This document shows, piece by piece, positions 1-8,630 of a stretch of DNA of 50,970 nt (its first letter is position 1; every line of letters starts with the position of its first letter). The notes below the pieces were generated by a model. That model made no database searches. It was not told the origin of the DNA and saw only the letters and a program-made list of their open reading frames with translations. Source of the DNA: Candidatus Pelagibacter communis (GTDB taxonomy: Bacteria; Pseudomonadota; Alphaproteobacteria; Pelagibacterales; Pelagibacteraceae); NCBI RefSeq assembly GCF_001179945.1, contig NZ_CVSG01000079.1, forward strand, positions 1 to 50,970, read 5' to 3'. The position numbers were made by a program, and so were the translations under genes.

Positions 1-1
1 A

Positions 2-388
2 AAAATAAATAATAACGATAAATTAAAATTTAGTCTTGCAGCTTCTTTTCAAAATACCATAAACAAAATTCTTTACAAAAAAACAAAGATTGCAATTCAA
101 ATGTTTAAAGAAAAAATTAATACATCAGATATTAATTTAGTTGTAGCTGGAGGTGTGGCTGCGAATATTTCGATAAGAGAAAATTTAAAAAAACTTTCAG
201 ATGAAATGGGATTTAAAACTGTTTATCCCAATTTAAAATTTTGTGGTGATAACGCTGCTATGATTGCCTGGGCTGGTATTAAAAGATTTAAAAAAAATTT
301 ATTAAATAAAATTGATGTCAAAGCCAAATCTAGATGGCCTTTAGATCAAAATGCTCCCTACATGAAAGGGCCAGGTTTAAAGTTATAA
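2..388 (+). CDS. tsaD: tRNA N6-threonylcarbamoyladenosine transferase TsaD, C-terminal part (5' end outside window)
   Basis: The reading frame is open from base 2, so this is the 3' part of a gene that begins before the window. About 128 residues are visible. The end carries the TsaD/Kae1/YgjD signature: VVAGGVAANISIR, followed by CGDNAAMIAWAG, where the Asp is a metal/nucleotide-site residue of the ASKHA fold. TsaD transfers the threonylcarbamoyl group to A37 of ANN-decoding tRNAs, working with TsaB and TsaE. The stop codon overlaps the ATG of the next gene by one base (TAATG), so the two are probably co-transcribed. Identification is by motif and is secure; only the start is missing. Confidence 0.93.
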   Translation, partial: KINNNDKLKFSLAASFQNTINKILYKKTKIAIQMFKEKINTSDINLVVAGGVAANISIRENLKKLSDEMGFKTVYPNLKFCGDNAAMIAWAGIKRFKKNLLNKIDVKAKSRWPLDQNAPYMKGPGLKL

Positions 389-801
389 TGAATTACTGGT
401 TACTTAAGTCTGAACCCGATGTTTGGTCGATTGAGCAACAAAAAAAAGCTGGCATAAAAGGTGCTGCTTGGGATGGAGTTAGAAATTATCAAGCTGCAAA
501 TAATTTGAGAAAAATGAAAAAAGGTGACCTATGTTTTTTCTACCATTCAAATATTGGAAAAGAAATTGTTGGTATAGTTAAAGTAATTAAATCAGCGTTT
601 ACCGATAAAACTGATAAGGAAAAGAGGTTTGTGGCCGTTCAAGTTAGGTTTGTGATTAAATTTAAAACGGCTATTTCTTTGGAAAAAATTAAAGAAAACA
701 AGAAAATTTCTCATTTACCATTGATAAAACAAAGCAGATTGTCAGTTATGCCAATAGACTATAAAAGCTGGAAAATTATTTGTAACATGGGTAAAGTATA
801 A
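388..801 (+). CDS. EVE domain-containing protein
   Basis: A 137-residue protein opening with MNYWLLKSEPDVWS, the hallmark N-terminus of the EVE (formerly DUF55) family, and containing AAWDGVRNYQAANNLRKM and GDLCFFYHSN. EVE domains share the PUA-like fold of YTH domains and are thought to bind modified bases in RNA or DNA. The precise target is not known here. The reading frame extends upstream to 334, but the ATG at 388 gives the canonical family start and overlaps the tsaD stop by one base. Length is normal for a single-domain EVE protein (about 135-150). It sits between tsaD and acs and is probably in the tsaD transcript. Confidence 0.9.
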   Translation: MNYWLLKSEPDVWSIEQQKKAGIKGAAWDGVRNYQAANNLRKMKKGDLCFFYHSNIGKEIVGIVKVIKSAFTDKTDKEKRFVAVQVRFVIKFKTAISLEKIKENKKISHLPLIKQSRLSVMPIDYKSWKIICNMGKV

Positions 802-819
802 AAAAATTTAGGGGTATTT

Positions 820-2955
820 GTGGCTAAAAAAAAAAGAAAGAAAAAATCAAAAATAAAAAAGTCTAGAAAAAAATCTAGAAAAGTAAAAAAGTCTAGAAAA
901 ATAAATAAGCCTAGAAAAAAAACTAAGAAATCTAGAAAAAGAAAAAAATCCAAAAAAAAAGCTAGAAAAGCAAGGCGAATTATTTTTAAAGCTCCTTCAT
1001 ACTCAAAAGATAGTGACGGTAATTCAGTTATAAGAGTTTCAGATAGTTGGGCAAATCATGCCTACGTGAACGATTCTAAATATAAAAAGAAATATAAGCT
1101 GTCCATCAAAGAAAATGACAAGTTTTGGGCTAAGGAAGGTAAAAGAATTACTTGGATGAAAAAGTATACAAAAATAAAAGATGTTAAATACAGCAAAGAC
1201 GAGGTTAAAATAAAGTGGTATTATGATGGGACATTAAATGCTTCAGCGAATTGTATAGATAGACATTTAAAGAAAAATCCTAGCAAAACAGCAATCATTT
1301 GGGTCGGCGATGATCCCGCTGATACAAAGAAAATCTCTTACAAAGAGTTGCACCAAAATGTTTGTAAAGCTGCTAATGGTCTAAAAAGCTTAGGTATACA
1401 AAAAGGCGATAGAGTTACAATTTATCTGACAATGATTCCTGAGTTAGCTTATATTATGTTAGCTTGTGCGAGAATTGGTGCTGTTCACTCAATTATTTTT
1501 GGTGGTTTTTCTCCTGACTCTATAGCCACAAGAATAACTGATTGCGAATCTGAATATTTAATAACTGCAGACGAGGGGGTTAGAGGTGGAAAAATAATTC
1601 CATTAAAAAAAATTGCTGATGAGGCTCTAGATCAATGTCCTGGAGTAAAAAAATGTGTAGTTGTTGAAAGAACTGGAAATCAAGTTGATTGGAATAATGA
1701 GAGAGATGTTTCTTATAAAGAGCTTATTTCATCAGTTCCTGCAAAATGCGAGCCTGAGGAAATGAACGCGGAAGACCCACTTTTTATTTTATATACATCT
1801 GGTTCTACTGGCAAACCAAAAGGGGTTCTACACACTACGGGTGGATACATGGTTTATGCTTCAATGACTCATCAATATATTTTTGACTATAAGTCTAATG
1901 ATATTTATTGGTGCACAGCTGACATAGGTTGGGTAACAGGTCATAGTTATATTATTTACGGGCCTCTCTCAAATGGAGCGACAACTATTATGTTTGAAGG
2001 AGTTCCAAATTATCCAGATAGCTCTAGATGGTGGCAAATAGTAGATAAGTACAAAGTAAATATTTTTTATACTGCTCCAACAGCAATAAGAGCTTTGATG
2101 CGAGAGGGAGATAAGCCAGTAAAAAAAACAAGTAGAAAAACGCTAAAATTATTAGGAACTGTTGGAGAACCTATAAATCCAGAGGCTTGGATGTGGTATT
2201 ACAAAACAGTAGGAGACTCTAGATGTCCAATTGTTGATACTTGGTGGCAAACAGAAACTGGAGGAATTTTAATTGCACCTCAACCTGGTGCCATAGATTT
2301 AAAGCCGGGCTCAGCAACTAAACCTTTTTACGGCATTAAACCAGTTTTAGTTGATAAAGATGGTAAAACTGTAAAAGGAGAAGGTAAAGGAAGACTTTGT
2401 ATGGCTGCTTCTTGGCCAGGTCAAATGCGAACAGTTTATGGAGATCATCAAAGATTTATAGATACTTATTTTTCTCAATTTGATGGAAAATATTTCACTG
2501 GAGACGGATGCAGAAGAGATAAAGATGGATATTATTGGATTACAGGAAGAGTAGATGATGTTATTATTGTATCAGGTCATAACCTCGGAACAGCTGAGAT
2601 TGAAAGTGCATTTGTTGCGCATCCTAAAGTAGCCGAAGCTGCTGTGGTTGGATTTCCGCATAGTATAAAAGGCAATGGGTTATATTGTTATGTGACTTTA
2701 AATGCTGGTGAAAACCCCACAGGAGATTTGGAAAGAGATCTTAAACTATGGGTTAGAAAACAAATAGGTCCAATAGCTACACCTGACGTCATTCAATTTG
2801 CACCTGGATTACCAAAAACAAGATCTGGAAAAATAATGAGAAGAATTTTAAGAAAAATTGCTGCCAACGAGCCTGATAATTTAGGAGACACAACAACCTT
2901 GGCGGATCCTAGTGTAGTGACGTCTCTTGTGGAGAATAGACAAAATAAAGGTTAA
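820..2955 (+). CDS. acs: Acetyl-CoA synthetase with lysine-rich N-terminal extension
   Basis: Acetate-CoA ligase: activates acetate to acetyl-AMP and then acetyl-CoA. It has the AMP-binding P-loop [11 protein letters not shown] (residues 325-335), the [14 protein letters not shown] and [10 protein letters not shown] motifs, and the C-terminal catalytic lysine in PKTRSGK (Lys671). In the family that lysine is the site of inhibitory acetylation. The length is 711 residues, against about 650 for the family, because residues 1 to about 53 are an almost pure Lys/Arg/Ser tail built from SRKK-like units. The start is GTG at 820 with an AGGGG ribosome binding site five bases upstream, which supports translation of the tail. 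It ends 4 bp inside a convergent gene. The Na+/solute symporter at 4006 is a likely uptake partner. Confidence 0.93.
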   Translation: MAKKKRKKKSKIKKSRKKSRKVKKSRKINKPRKKTKKSRKRKKSKKKARKARRIIFKAPSYSKDSDGNSVIRVSDSWANHAYVNDSKYKKKYKLSIKENDKFWAKEGKRITWMKKYTKIKDVKYSKDEVKIKWYYDGTLNASANCIDRHLKKNPSKTAIIWVGDDPADTKKISYKELHQNVCKAANGLKSLGIQKGDRVTIYLTMIPELAYIMLACARIGAVHSIIFGGFSPDSIATRITDCESEYLITADEGVRGGKIIPLKKIADEALDQCPGVKKCVVVERTGNQVDWNNERDVSYKELISSVPAKCEPEEMNAEDPLFILYTSGSTGKPKGVLHTTGGYMVYASMTHQYIFDYKSNDIYWCTADIGWVTGHSYIIYGPLSNGATTIMFEGVPNYPDSSRWWQIVDKYKVNIFYTAPTAIRALMREGDKPVKKTSRKTLKLLGTVGEPINPEAWMWYYKTVGDSRCPIVDTWWQTETGGILIAPQPGAIDLKPGSATKPFYGIKPVLVDKDGKTVKGEGKGRLCMAASWPGQMRTVYGDHQRFIDTYFSQFDGKYFTGDGCRRDKDGYYWITGRVDDVIIVSGHNLGTAEIESAFVAHPKVAEAAVVGFPHSIKGNGLYCYVTLNAGENPTGDLERDLKLWVRKQIGPIATPDVIQFAPGLPKTRSGKIMRRILRKIAANEPDNLGDTTTLADPSVVTSLVENRQNKG

Positions 2956-3593
2956 TTAAATTTTATATCTTTTGTTAATTTTTTAAACTCATCTTTCATC
3001 AATCCCCATTTTAAATGAATAGAGTTTAAGACGATTTTTTTATCAAGTGATTTTAATTCATCTGCAATAGGTGACCAGTAATATAATGCTTGACCGCTTT
3101 CCTTAAAGGGATCATCTAAATGATAGTTTAAAAAATTTACTTTATTTATCCTCTCTAAAAAATTTTTTTTACCTCTGTCAAAAATTTCGTCATTTAAACC
3201 ATTTTTTTTTTCATTTTCTATGATATTTAAAAAGACTTTTTTACAGTCATTCTCTTTTAAGTTTTTTTCTGAAATAAGATAGGAGAAAACATAAAAAGCA
3301 CAGTCAGCTAATGCGACCACGTAAATGTTCCACTTTGCAATATTAATTGATTTTAGAAAAACCTCATCCTCCATCATCGCAATATACTTAACTCCTATTC
3401 TTGTTTTCAAGTAGCCGTATAAAGTGGTTTGTGCAACATGTGCTGATCTTTCTTGAATGAAATTTTCTAAATCTTGCTTGGATTTTATTTTTTTAAAAAG
3501 ACCAGATATTTTCCAAATTGGAATTACATATTCCCAAATGTCAATTAGAGTGGTTCTAAGAGTGTTTCGCAATTTATCTAAATTCAATTTCAC
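2952..3593 (-). CDS. Conserved alphaproteobacterial protein of unknown function
   Basis: A 213-residue protein that I do not recognise as a characterised family. The central block reads [18 protein letters not shown], then [17 protein letters not shown]. This resembles an uncharacterised alphaproteobacterial family that, from memory, is often found near acetate metabolism genes; that recollection is inference. No signal peptide or clear catalytic motif is visible. The segment [18 protein letters not shown] is hydrophobic and may be a buried helix or one membrane segment. It is convergent with acs, and the two stop regions overlap by 4 bp, so they are on separate transcripts. Its start region faces the symporter promoter region at 3594-3748. 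Confidence 0.7.
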   Translation of the reverse strand: MKLNLDKLRNTLRTTLIDIWEYVIPIWKISGLFKKIKSKQDLENFIQERSAHVAQTTLYGYLKTRIGVKYIAMMEDEVFLKSINIAKWNIYVVALADCAFYVFSYLISEKNLKENDCKKVFLNIIENEKKNGLNDEIFDRGKKNFLERINKVNFLNYHLDDPFKESGQALYYWSPIADELKSLDKKIVLNSIHLKWGLMKDEFKKLTKDIKFN

Positions 3594-3708
3594 GTTGTAT
3601 ATAAAAAACCCTTTAATTACTTGTCTTATAGCATTTCATATTGGTTTTGGGGTCCTTTTTTCTCTTTAAATTCAACTCATAATCAGTATGCTCCCCAGCA
3701 ATAAGAGT

Positions 3709-3726
3709 ACTTTTTACGTAAAAAGT
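3709..3726. promoter_or_regulatory. Perfect 18-bp palindrome upstream of the symporter operon
   Basis: ACTTTTTACGTAAAAAGT is identical to its reverse complement over all 18 bases. It lies 22 bp before the symporter small-subunit start, in the 155-bp divergent spacer between 3594 and 3748. Its position fits an operator or a weak 5' UTR hairpin. It is too AT-rich to be a terminator. No regulator is identified. A strong ribosome binding site (AGGGGG) follows just before the ATG at 3749. Confidence 0.4.
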
Positions 3727-3748
3727 TAAAAAATAAATAGGGGGAAAT

Positions 3749-4006
3749 ATGTCAAATAAAGACGCATATTGGAATAAGACCAAAAACCATATGATCGTAA
3801 CATTGGTTCTTTGGGCTTTCTTCTCATTAGTGATCTTCATGTTTGGTTCTGAACTGAACACGATGTCTTTTCTTGGCTATCCATTAGCATATTACATGAC
3901 TGCGCAGGGTTCACTTCTTGCCTTTGTGATAATTTTGTTTTGGACTGCAAATAAACAAGAAAAAATCGACGAAGAACATGGTTTCTCAGAAAGAGAGGAT
4001 GACTAA
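3749..4006 (+). CDS. Na+/solute symporter small subunit (DUF4212 family)
   Basis: An 85-residue protein with two hydrophobic membrane segments, around residues 15-35 (VTLVLWAFFSLVIFMFG) and 45-67 (LAYYMTAQGSLLAFVIILFW). A charged C-terminus ends in REDD. Size, the YWNKTKNHM N-terminus and the GYPLAYYMTAQGSL motif match the DUF4212 family (putative solute:sodium symporter small subunit). This family is almost always encoded directly before an SSS-family large subunit, as here: the stop and the next ATG overlap by one base at 4006. It probably helps assembly or stability of the transporter in the inner membrane. The start is supported by a near-consensus AGGGGG ribosome binding site. Confidence 0.88.
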   Translation: MSNKDAYWNKTKNHMIVTLVLWAFFSLVIFMFGSELNTMSFLGYPLAYYMTAQGSLLAFVIILFWTANKQEKIDEEHGFSEREDD

Positions 4007-5862
4007 TGTTTAAAGGAGATTTTATACAAAACCTTCCTAAAATATACGGTACCTACACTGGTGGCTTTATAGTGTTCATCATTTTGATGGCATTAGCAGA
4101 GCAAGCAGGTGTGTCAGCTAAAAACATCGGAGTGATGTTTGTAGCTTTCACGGTATTGATTTATGCCTTAATCGGTTATTTATCAAGAACCATTCAAGTA
4201 GATGCCTACTATGTTGCAGGAAGACAAGTGCCAACCGTGTTTAACGGAATGGCAACAGCAGCTGACTGGATGTCAGGTGCATCATTCGTAGCTTTAGCGG
4301 GTGGAGTTTACTTTGGTGGCTATACTTATATGGCCTTCTTAGTAGGTTGGACAGGCGGATACGTGCTTGTTGCAACTCTAATGGCTCCGTACCTAAGAAA
4401 GTTTGGATGTTACACAGTTCCTGATTTTATCGGAACACGATACGGTGGAAATGCAGTAAGAGCTGCATCAGTATTCGTGCTTTTCATAGCATCATTTACT
4501 TATGTAACAGCACAAATTAATGCTACGGGAACAATTGCTTCTAGAGCTCTTGGAATTCCGTTTGAAGCAGGTGTATGGGTAGGATTAATAAGTATCCTTA
4601 TCTGTTCAATGCTTGGTGGAATGAGAGCTGTAACTTGGACTCAGGTTGCTCAGTACATTGTATTAATCATCGCATACTTAATACCAGTATTCTGGATTAG
4701 TTCTAACGTAGGTGGAGGAATTTTCCCTCACTTAATGTTAGGTGATGAAGTTGCAAGACTTGGTGAACTTGAAAAACAATTTGGACTAGTTAAAAACAGC
4801 GCCGCAGATATGAAAGCAGCTGGTGTACCAGGAGGATTGAAATATATCTCTGGTTCTCACTCTGGAGTACCTGAAGGTGGAATGGCTGTCTGGAAATACT
4901 TATCGTTAGCGATTTGTATGATGGTGGGAACTGCATCGTTACCTCATATCTTAATGAGATACTTTACAACTCCTACAGTAAGAGCAGCAAGAAAATCAGT
5001 AGCTTGGTCGCTATTCTTTATTTTCTTACTATACTCTTCAGCGCCTATGTTAGCGACATTGTCTAAATTAGCATTGATGGATCCAAATCTACCAACTGGA
5101 ATTATCGGAAAATCTATTTCTGAAGTTCAGTCGATAGAGTGGGTACAAAGATGGTCTGAAGTTAAACAAGTATTTATCGCAGACTTTAATGGTGACGGAA
5201 TACTTCAGTTGAACGAATGGTTCATGAGAGGTGACGTTGTAGTATTAGCTACTCCAGAAGTAGCAGGTCTACCGTTCGTAATCTCAGGACTAGTGTTTGC
5301 TGGTGGTATGGCTGCTGCCATGTCAACTGCCGATGGATTAGTTCTTGCGATCTCAAATGCGTTATCACACGACATTTACTACAAGATCATAAATCCAAAA
5401 GCGGAAACTGCTAAAAGACTATTAGTTGCTCGTACACTTCTAGTAATAATCGGAGCTGCTGGTGCTTACATAGCCTCATTCAGGCTAACAAGTATCTTAG
5501 GTTCGGTTGCTTGGGCATTCGACTTTGCAATGTCAGGTTTATTCTTCCCACTTGTACTTGGTGTATGGTGGAAGAGAGCTACTAGAGAAGGTGCGATCGC
5601 CGGTATCATAGCAGGAATTGTATCAGGAACAGTTTACTTAACGTGGGTGTTCCCGAAATTCTCAGTTCCAATATGGGGCGGTGTAAATACTCCTTTCTTA
5701 GGTATTGACCACTTAAGATTTGGTTTAATTGGAGCACCAATTTGTTTAGTTGTAATGGTAGTAGTCAGTTTAATGACTAAAGAACCAAGTCCAGCTACAC
5801 AAAAATTAGTAGACGATACAAGAATACCAACAGGTAAGGCTATTCTTGGTAAGCAACACTAA
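4006..5862 (+). CDS. Sodium:solute symporter large subunit (SSS family, acetate/ActP-like)
   Basis: A 618-residue polytopic inner-membrane protein of the sodium:solute symporter family. Family motifs include YYVAGRQVPTVFNGMATAADWMSGASF near residues 67-93, GTRYGG, and the Na+-site region GLVFAGGMAAAMSTADG. It is of the type that pairs with a DUF4212 small subunit, which is the gene before it. Acetate or another small organic acid is the likely substrate, given acs 1 kb upstream; this is inference. Residues 393-404 (DFNGDGILQLNE) form a textbook EF-hand loop in a soluble insertion. Codon choice is unlike the neighbours, with many C-ending codons (ttc, atc, tac), suggesting high expression. A strong terminator follows. 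Confidence 0.9.
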   Translation: MFKGDFIQNLPKIYGTYTGGFIVFIILMALAEQAGVSAKNIGVMFVAFTVLIYALIGYLSRTIQVDAYYVAGRQVPTVFNGMATAADWMSGASFVALAGGVYFGGYTYMAFLVGWTGGYVLVATLMAPYLRKFGCYTVPDFIGTRYGGNAVRAASVFVLFIASFTYVTAQINATGTIASRALGIPFEAGVWVGLISILICSMLGGMRAVTWTQVAQYIVLIIAYLIPVFWISSNVGGGIFPHLMLGDEVARLGELEKQFGLVKNSAADMKAAGVPGGLKYISGSHSGVPEGGMAVWKYLSLAICMMVGTASLPHILMRYFTTPTVRAARKSVAWSLFFIFLLYSSAPMLATLSKLALMDPNLPTGIIGKSISEVQSIEWVQRWSEVKQVFIADFNGDGILQLNEWFMRGDVVVLATPEVAGLPFVISGLVFAGGMAAAMSTADGLVLAISNALSHDIYYKIINPKAETAKRLLVARTLLVIIGAAGAYIASFRLTSILGSVAWAFDFAMSGLFFPLVLGVWWKRATREGAIAGIIAGIVSGTVYLTWVFPKFSVPIWGGVNTPFLGIDHLRFGLIGAPICLVVMVVVSLMTKEPSPATQKLVDDTRIPTGKAILGKQH

Positions 5863-5881
5863 TTAACAATTACTTAAAATT

Positions 5882-5913
5882 AAAAGGGGCGATTTATTCG
5901 CCCCTTTTTTTTT
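5882..5913 (+). terminator. Rho-independent terminator of the symporter operon
   Basis: The stem AAAGGGGCGA pairs with TCGCCCCTTT around a five-base TTTAT loop, with a run of nine T directly after the C4 block. It starts 20 bp after the symporter stop. This is the strongest terminator hairpin in the window, and it separates the highly expressed symporter from the gene at 5939. Confidence 0.92.
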
Positions 5914-5938
5914 ACCTAAATCATGGTAATTTAGAAAT

Positions 5939-6274
5939 ATGATACCAACTTGGGCAATAGTTTTAGATTATACACTCGGAACAATAATGTGGACTTTAAT
6001 TGGCCGTGCATTCATGAATATTTTTCAAAAAGAGGATTCTACATTTTTTTTCATGAGAATATTTGTAAAAACTACTAACCCTATAATTAATCTATTCAAA
6101 TTCATTACTCCAAGTTTCTTATTTGGGCCTTTTATAGCCTTATACGTTGCATGGTTTTTTTATTTATTCAGATTTTACGCTATGCCTTATATTCTTGGTT
6201 ATGATGTTTGGGGAATGCTAGCATTTCCTTTAGAGAGCGATTTTTCAAGACAATTATATCAACTGTTCAATTAA
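5939..6274 (+). CDS. Small membrane protein, possibly YggT-related
   Basis: A 111-residue integral membrane protein with a hydrophobic N-terminus (TWAIVLDYTLGTIMWTLIG), an internal amphipathic block (VKTTNPIINLFKFITPSFL), and a strong membrane segment (FGPFIALYVAWFFYLF). The TNPIINLFKFITP stretch recalls the YggT family motif (TxPxLxPxRxxxP), but the match is weak and the second half differs. The name is therefore tentative. It lies between the symporter terminator and rpe on the same strand, with 44 bp to rpe, and could share a transcript with rpe. No function is assigned. Confidence 0.65.
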   Translation: MIPTWAIVLDYTLGTIMWTLIGRAFMNIFQKEDSTFFFMRIFVKTTNPIINLFKFITPSFLFGPFIALYVAWFFYLFRFYAMPYILGYDVWGMLAFPLESDFSRQLYQLFN

Positions 6275-6318
6275 TCTTATTTTTTTGACAAAATTTAAGA
6301 TTAAAATATAAATGTAGA

Positions 6319-6981
6319 ATGAGCAGTCTAATCAAAATCTCACCATCTATTTTATCAGCTGATTTTAGTAAATTGGGAGCAGAAGTTATTTCTCTGGAAA
6401 AGGCAGGTGCTGATTATATACACATTGATGTAATGGATGGGCATTTTGTGCCAAATCTCACTATTGGCCCAGAAGTAATTAAAAAACTGAGACCTCTAAC
6501 AAAAAAAGTATTCGATGTTCATTTAATGATTTCTCCAGTAGATAATTTTATTAAAGACTACGCTAATGCAGGAGCGGATATCATTACCTTTCACCCTGAA
6601 GCAACTAAAGACACTTCTAAAACCATAGAATTAATAAAAAAAGAAAACAAAAAAGTTGGAATTTCTCTTAAACCAAAATCAAGCATTGATTTGATAAAAG
6701 ATCATCTAAGTGAAATTGATTTAGTTCTAATAATGAGCGTTGAACCGGGATTTGGAGGACAAAAGTTTATGCCAGAAGTATTAGAAAAAACAAAAAAACT
6801 AAAAGAAATTATTAAGTCAAAAGGCTTTAATATAGACATTGAAATTGATGGAGGGATTAATTTTGAAAATTGCTCATTAGCAAAGCAAGCTGGAGCAAAT
6901 ATTCTTGTTTCAGGATCAACTATTTTTAAAGAGAACAAGGGCGATCTTAAAAAAAATATAGAAATTCTTAGAAAAAATTAA
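6319..6981 (+). CDS. rpe: Ribulose-phosphate 3-epimerase
   Basis: Interconverts ribulose 5-phosphate and xylulose 5-phosphate in the pentose phosphate pathway. The 220-residue TIM barrel is full length. Metal and catalytic residues are visible: His35 and Asp37 in HIDVMDGHFVPN, His68 in DVHLMI, and Asp177 in IDGGIN. The phosphate loop is VEPGFGGQKF (141-150). It is followed by the heparinase-like gene after 3 bp and then purH, an order seen in other alphaproteobacteria. Identification is secure. Confidence 0.97.
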   Translation: MSSLIKISPSILSADFSKLGAEVISLEKAGADYIHIDVMDGHFVPNLTIGPEVIKKLRPLTKKVFDVHLMISPVDNFIKDYANAGADIITFHPEATKDTSKTIELIKKENKKVGISLKPKSSIDLIKDHLSEIDLVLIMSVEPGFGGQKFMPEVLEKTKKLKEIIKSKGFNIDIEIDGGINFENCSLAKQAGANILVSGSTIFKENKGDLKKNIEILRKN

Positions 6982-6984
6982 TAG

Positions 6985-8628
6985 ATGTTTGGCTTTAAAG
7001 GTGCCTATTTTTATTTAGTTGCTGTTCAAATAACTTTTATCAAATTTTTTAAAAAAATTTATTTCCTATCTACACATTATAACAACTCTTTAAAGACAAA
7101 AATACCTACTCAAGTTTTTTTTAATCCAAACCCATTTTTATTATCTCTTATTTCTCCTTATAAAAAAAAATCATTTAGATTTAATGAGATAAGTATTAAT
7201 GACTTTTGGGTGGAAGGTAAAAATAAAAATATTTATGATCATCATAATTTTTTATGGTTGAGTTTAATTGATAGAAAGATAGATGGTAAGAGTATACAGA
7301 AAATTATTTATCTATGGATGTTTAAATATTCAAAATTTAAACGAAGAGTTTGGGAAAACTCTACTTTAAGCAATAGAATTATTAGTTGGATCCTTAATAT
7401 TGATACTATAATTAATAATGGAACGTTTGAATTTAAAAAAAATTTTTTTCAAAATATAATTTTGCAATGTAATCATTTAAAAAAAAATATAGGGTTTGAA
7501 AAAAATCCTCAAAAAAAAATCGAAGCGTTGACTGCACTAATATTATCAGGAATAATTTTTAAAGAATATGAAGAAAATTATAATTTTGGTATTAAAGCTT
7601 TAGAAAAATTTGTTAATTCATACTTTGATGATGATGGTTTCCCATTAACTAGAAGCCCAAATGACCTTATATTTTTTACTAAATATTTTTTATTATGCCA
7701 TGAAAACATAAAAGATGCCCAGCAATATATTCCTGAATTTCTGAATGAAATTATTCAAAAAAATTTGATATGTATTAAATTTTTTAAAACTCCAAATAAT
7801 CAAACACCGCTTTTCAATGGGGCTTCTGAAAAAATGCTTGATCATTATGAAAAATACCTTGAGGATTTTAAAGTAAGTAAAAAAAATAAAAAAGAAATAA
7901 TCGGAGGTATTTTCTATGCAAAATCTAAACAACAAGTTCTATACTTTGACATTGGTGGACCCCCTGGTAAAAATTTCTCAAAAAATTATCAATCAGGTCC
8001 TCTCTCTTTTGAGTATTTTTTAGATGGAATAAAAATAATTACCAATTGCGGATTTGGAAACAATATCTCACCCAAAGCAGAACTTATTAGTCGATTAACT
8101 GCTAGTCAGTCTACATTAACTATTAATGATACTAGTATAACAAAATTTGAGAGGAATAAACTAATCAATAGAGTGTTTGGAAATTCAATTAAAAACACTT
8201 TTAAAACAATTGATTTAAAATTCAAAACTGACAAAGATTTAATTGGTTGTTCAGCCTCTCACAACGGATATGAAAAAAACTTTAATTGTATTCATAAAAG
8301 AGAAGTTTATCTTGATCAAAATAACAATAAATTAAATGGTGTTGATCATATTTTTAAAAAGAAAGATGGAATTCCAATAAGATATGTACTAAGATTTCAT
8401 TTAAATCCTGAACTCTCTGCCGTAAAAACAATTAGTGGAAATAGTGCTTTAATACAAATATCAAAGAATAAATCACTTATTTTTACAATTAAAGATGAAG
8501 AACTTGAAATAGAGAAGAGTATTTATTTAGGAGGAAAAAAAATATTAGATAATACTTGTATTACTATTTCTGGTAATCTAGTAAATAAAGATAAGTTTTT
8601 TAATTGGGAAATTAAGAAAAAAATCTAG
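6985..8628 (+). CDS. Heparinase II/III family protein
   Basis: A 547-residue protein matching the heparinase II/III-like family that typically lies directly before purH in alphaproteobacteria. The N-terminal half (to about residue 300) is helical and aromatic-rich (FNEISINDFWVEG, IYDHHNFLWLSLID), consistent with the alpha/alpha-toroid domain. The C-terminal half is a beta-sandwich with FDIGGPPG and GPLSFEYFLDGIKIITNCGFG. The His-containing AHAG-type segment I would expect before the LSFE motif appears as NYQSG, so lyase activity is doubtful. The real substrate is unknown. No signal peptide is evident. It has a 3-bp spacing to rpe and 2 bp to purH, so it is surely co-transcribed with both. Confidence 0.85.
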   Translation: MFGFKGAYFYLVAVQITFIKFFKKIYFLSTHYNNSLKTKIPTQVFFNPNPFLLSLISPYKKKSFRFNEISINDFWVEGKNKNIYDHHNFLWLSLIDRKIDGKSIQKIIYLWMFKYSKFKRRVWENSTLSNRIISWILNIDTIINNGTFEFKKNFFQNIILQCNHLKKNIGFEKNPQKKIEALTALILSGIIFKEYEENYNFGIKALEKFVNSYFDDDGFPLTRSPNDLIFFTKYFLLCHENIKDAQQYIPEFLNEIIQKNLICIKFFKTPNNQTPLFNGASEKMLDHYEKYLEDFKVSKKNKKEIIGGIFYAKSKQQVLYFDIGGPPGKNFSKNYQSGPLSFEYFLDGIKIITNCGFGNNISPKAELISRLTASQSTLTINDTSITKFERNKLINRVFGNSIKNTFKTIDLKFKTDKDLIGCSASHNGYEKNFNCIHKREVYLDQNNNKLNGVDHIFKKKDGIPIRYVLRFHLNPELSAVKTISGNSALIQISKNKSLIFTIKDEELEIEKSIYLGGKKILDNTCITISGNLVNKDKFFNWEIKKKI

Positions 8629-8630
8629 TA

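Noticed and set aside
861-940. CRISPR-like repeat from recurring CTAGAAAA units
   Set aside because: The units are short, irregularly spaced and encode Lys/Arg/Ser codons of the acs tail.
759-953. Phe/Leu/Asp-rich minus-strand frame opposite the start of acs
   Set aside because: It is the mirror image of the Lys-rich tail codons (AAA/AGA read backwards) and has no ribosome binding site or homology.
3709-3726. Palindrome read as a rho-independent terminator
   Set aside because: The stem has almost no G-C pairs and lies just upstream of a start codon, so an operator is more likely.
3613-3861. 82-residue minus-strand frame opposite the symporter small subunit
   Set aside because: It is antisense to a well-recognised DUF4212 gene and shows no family motif.
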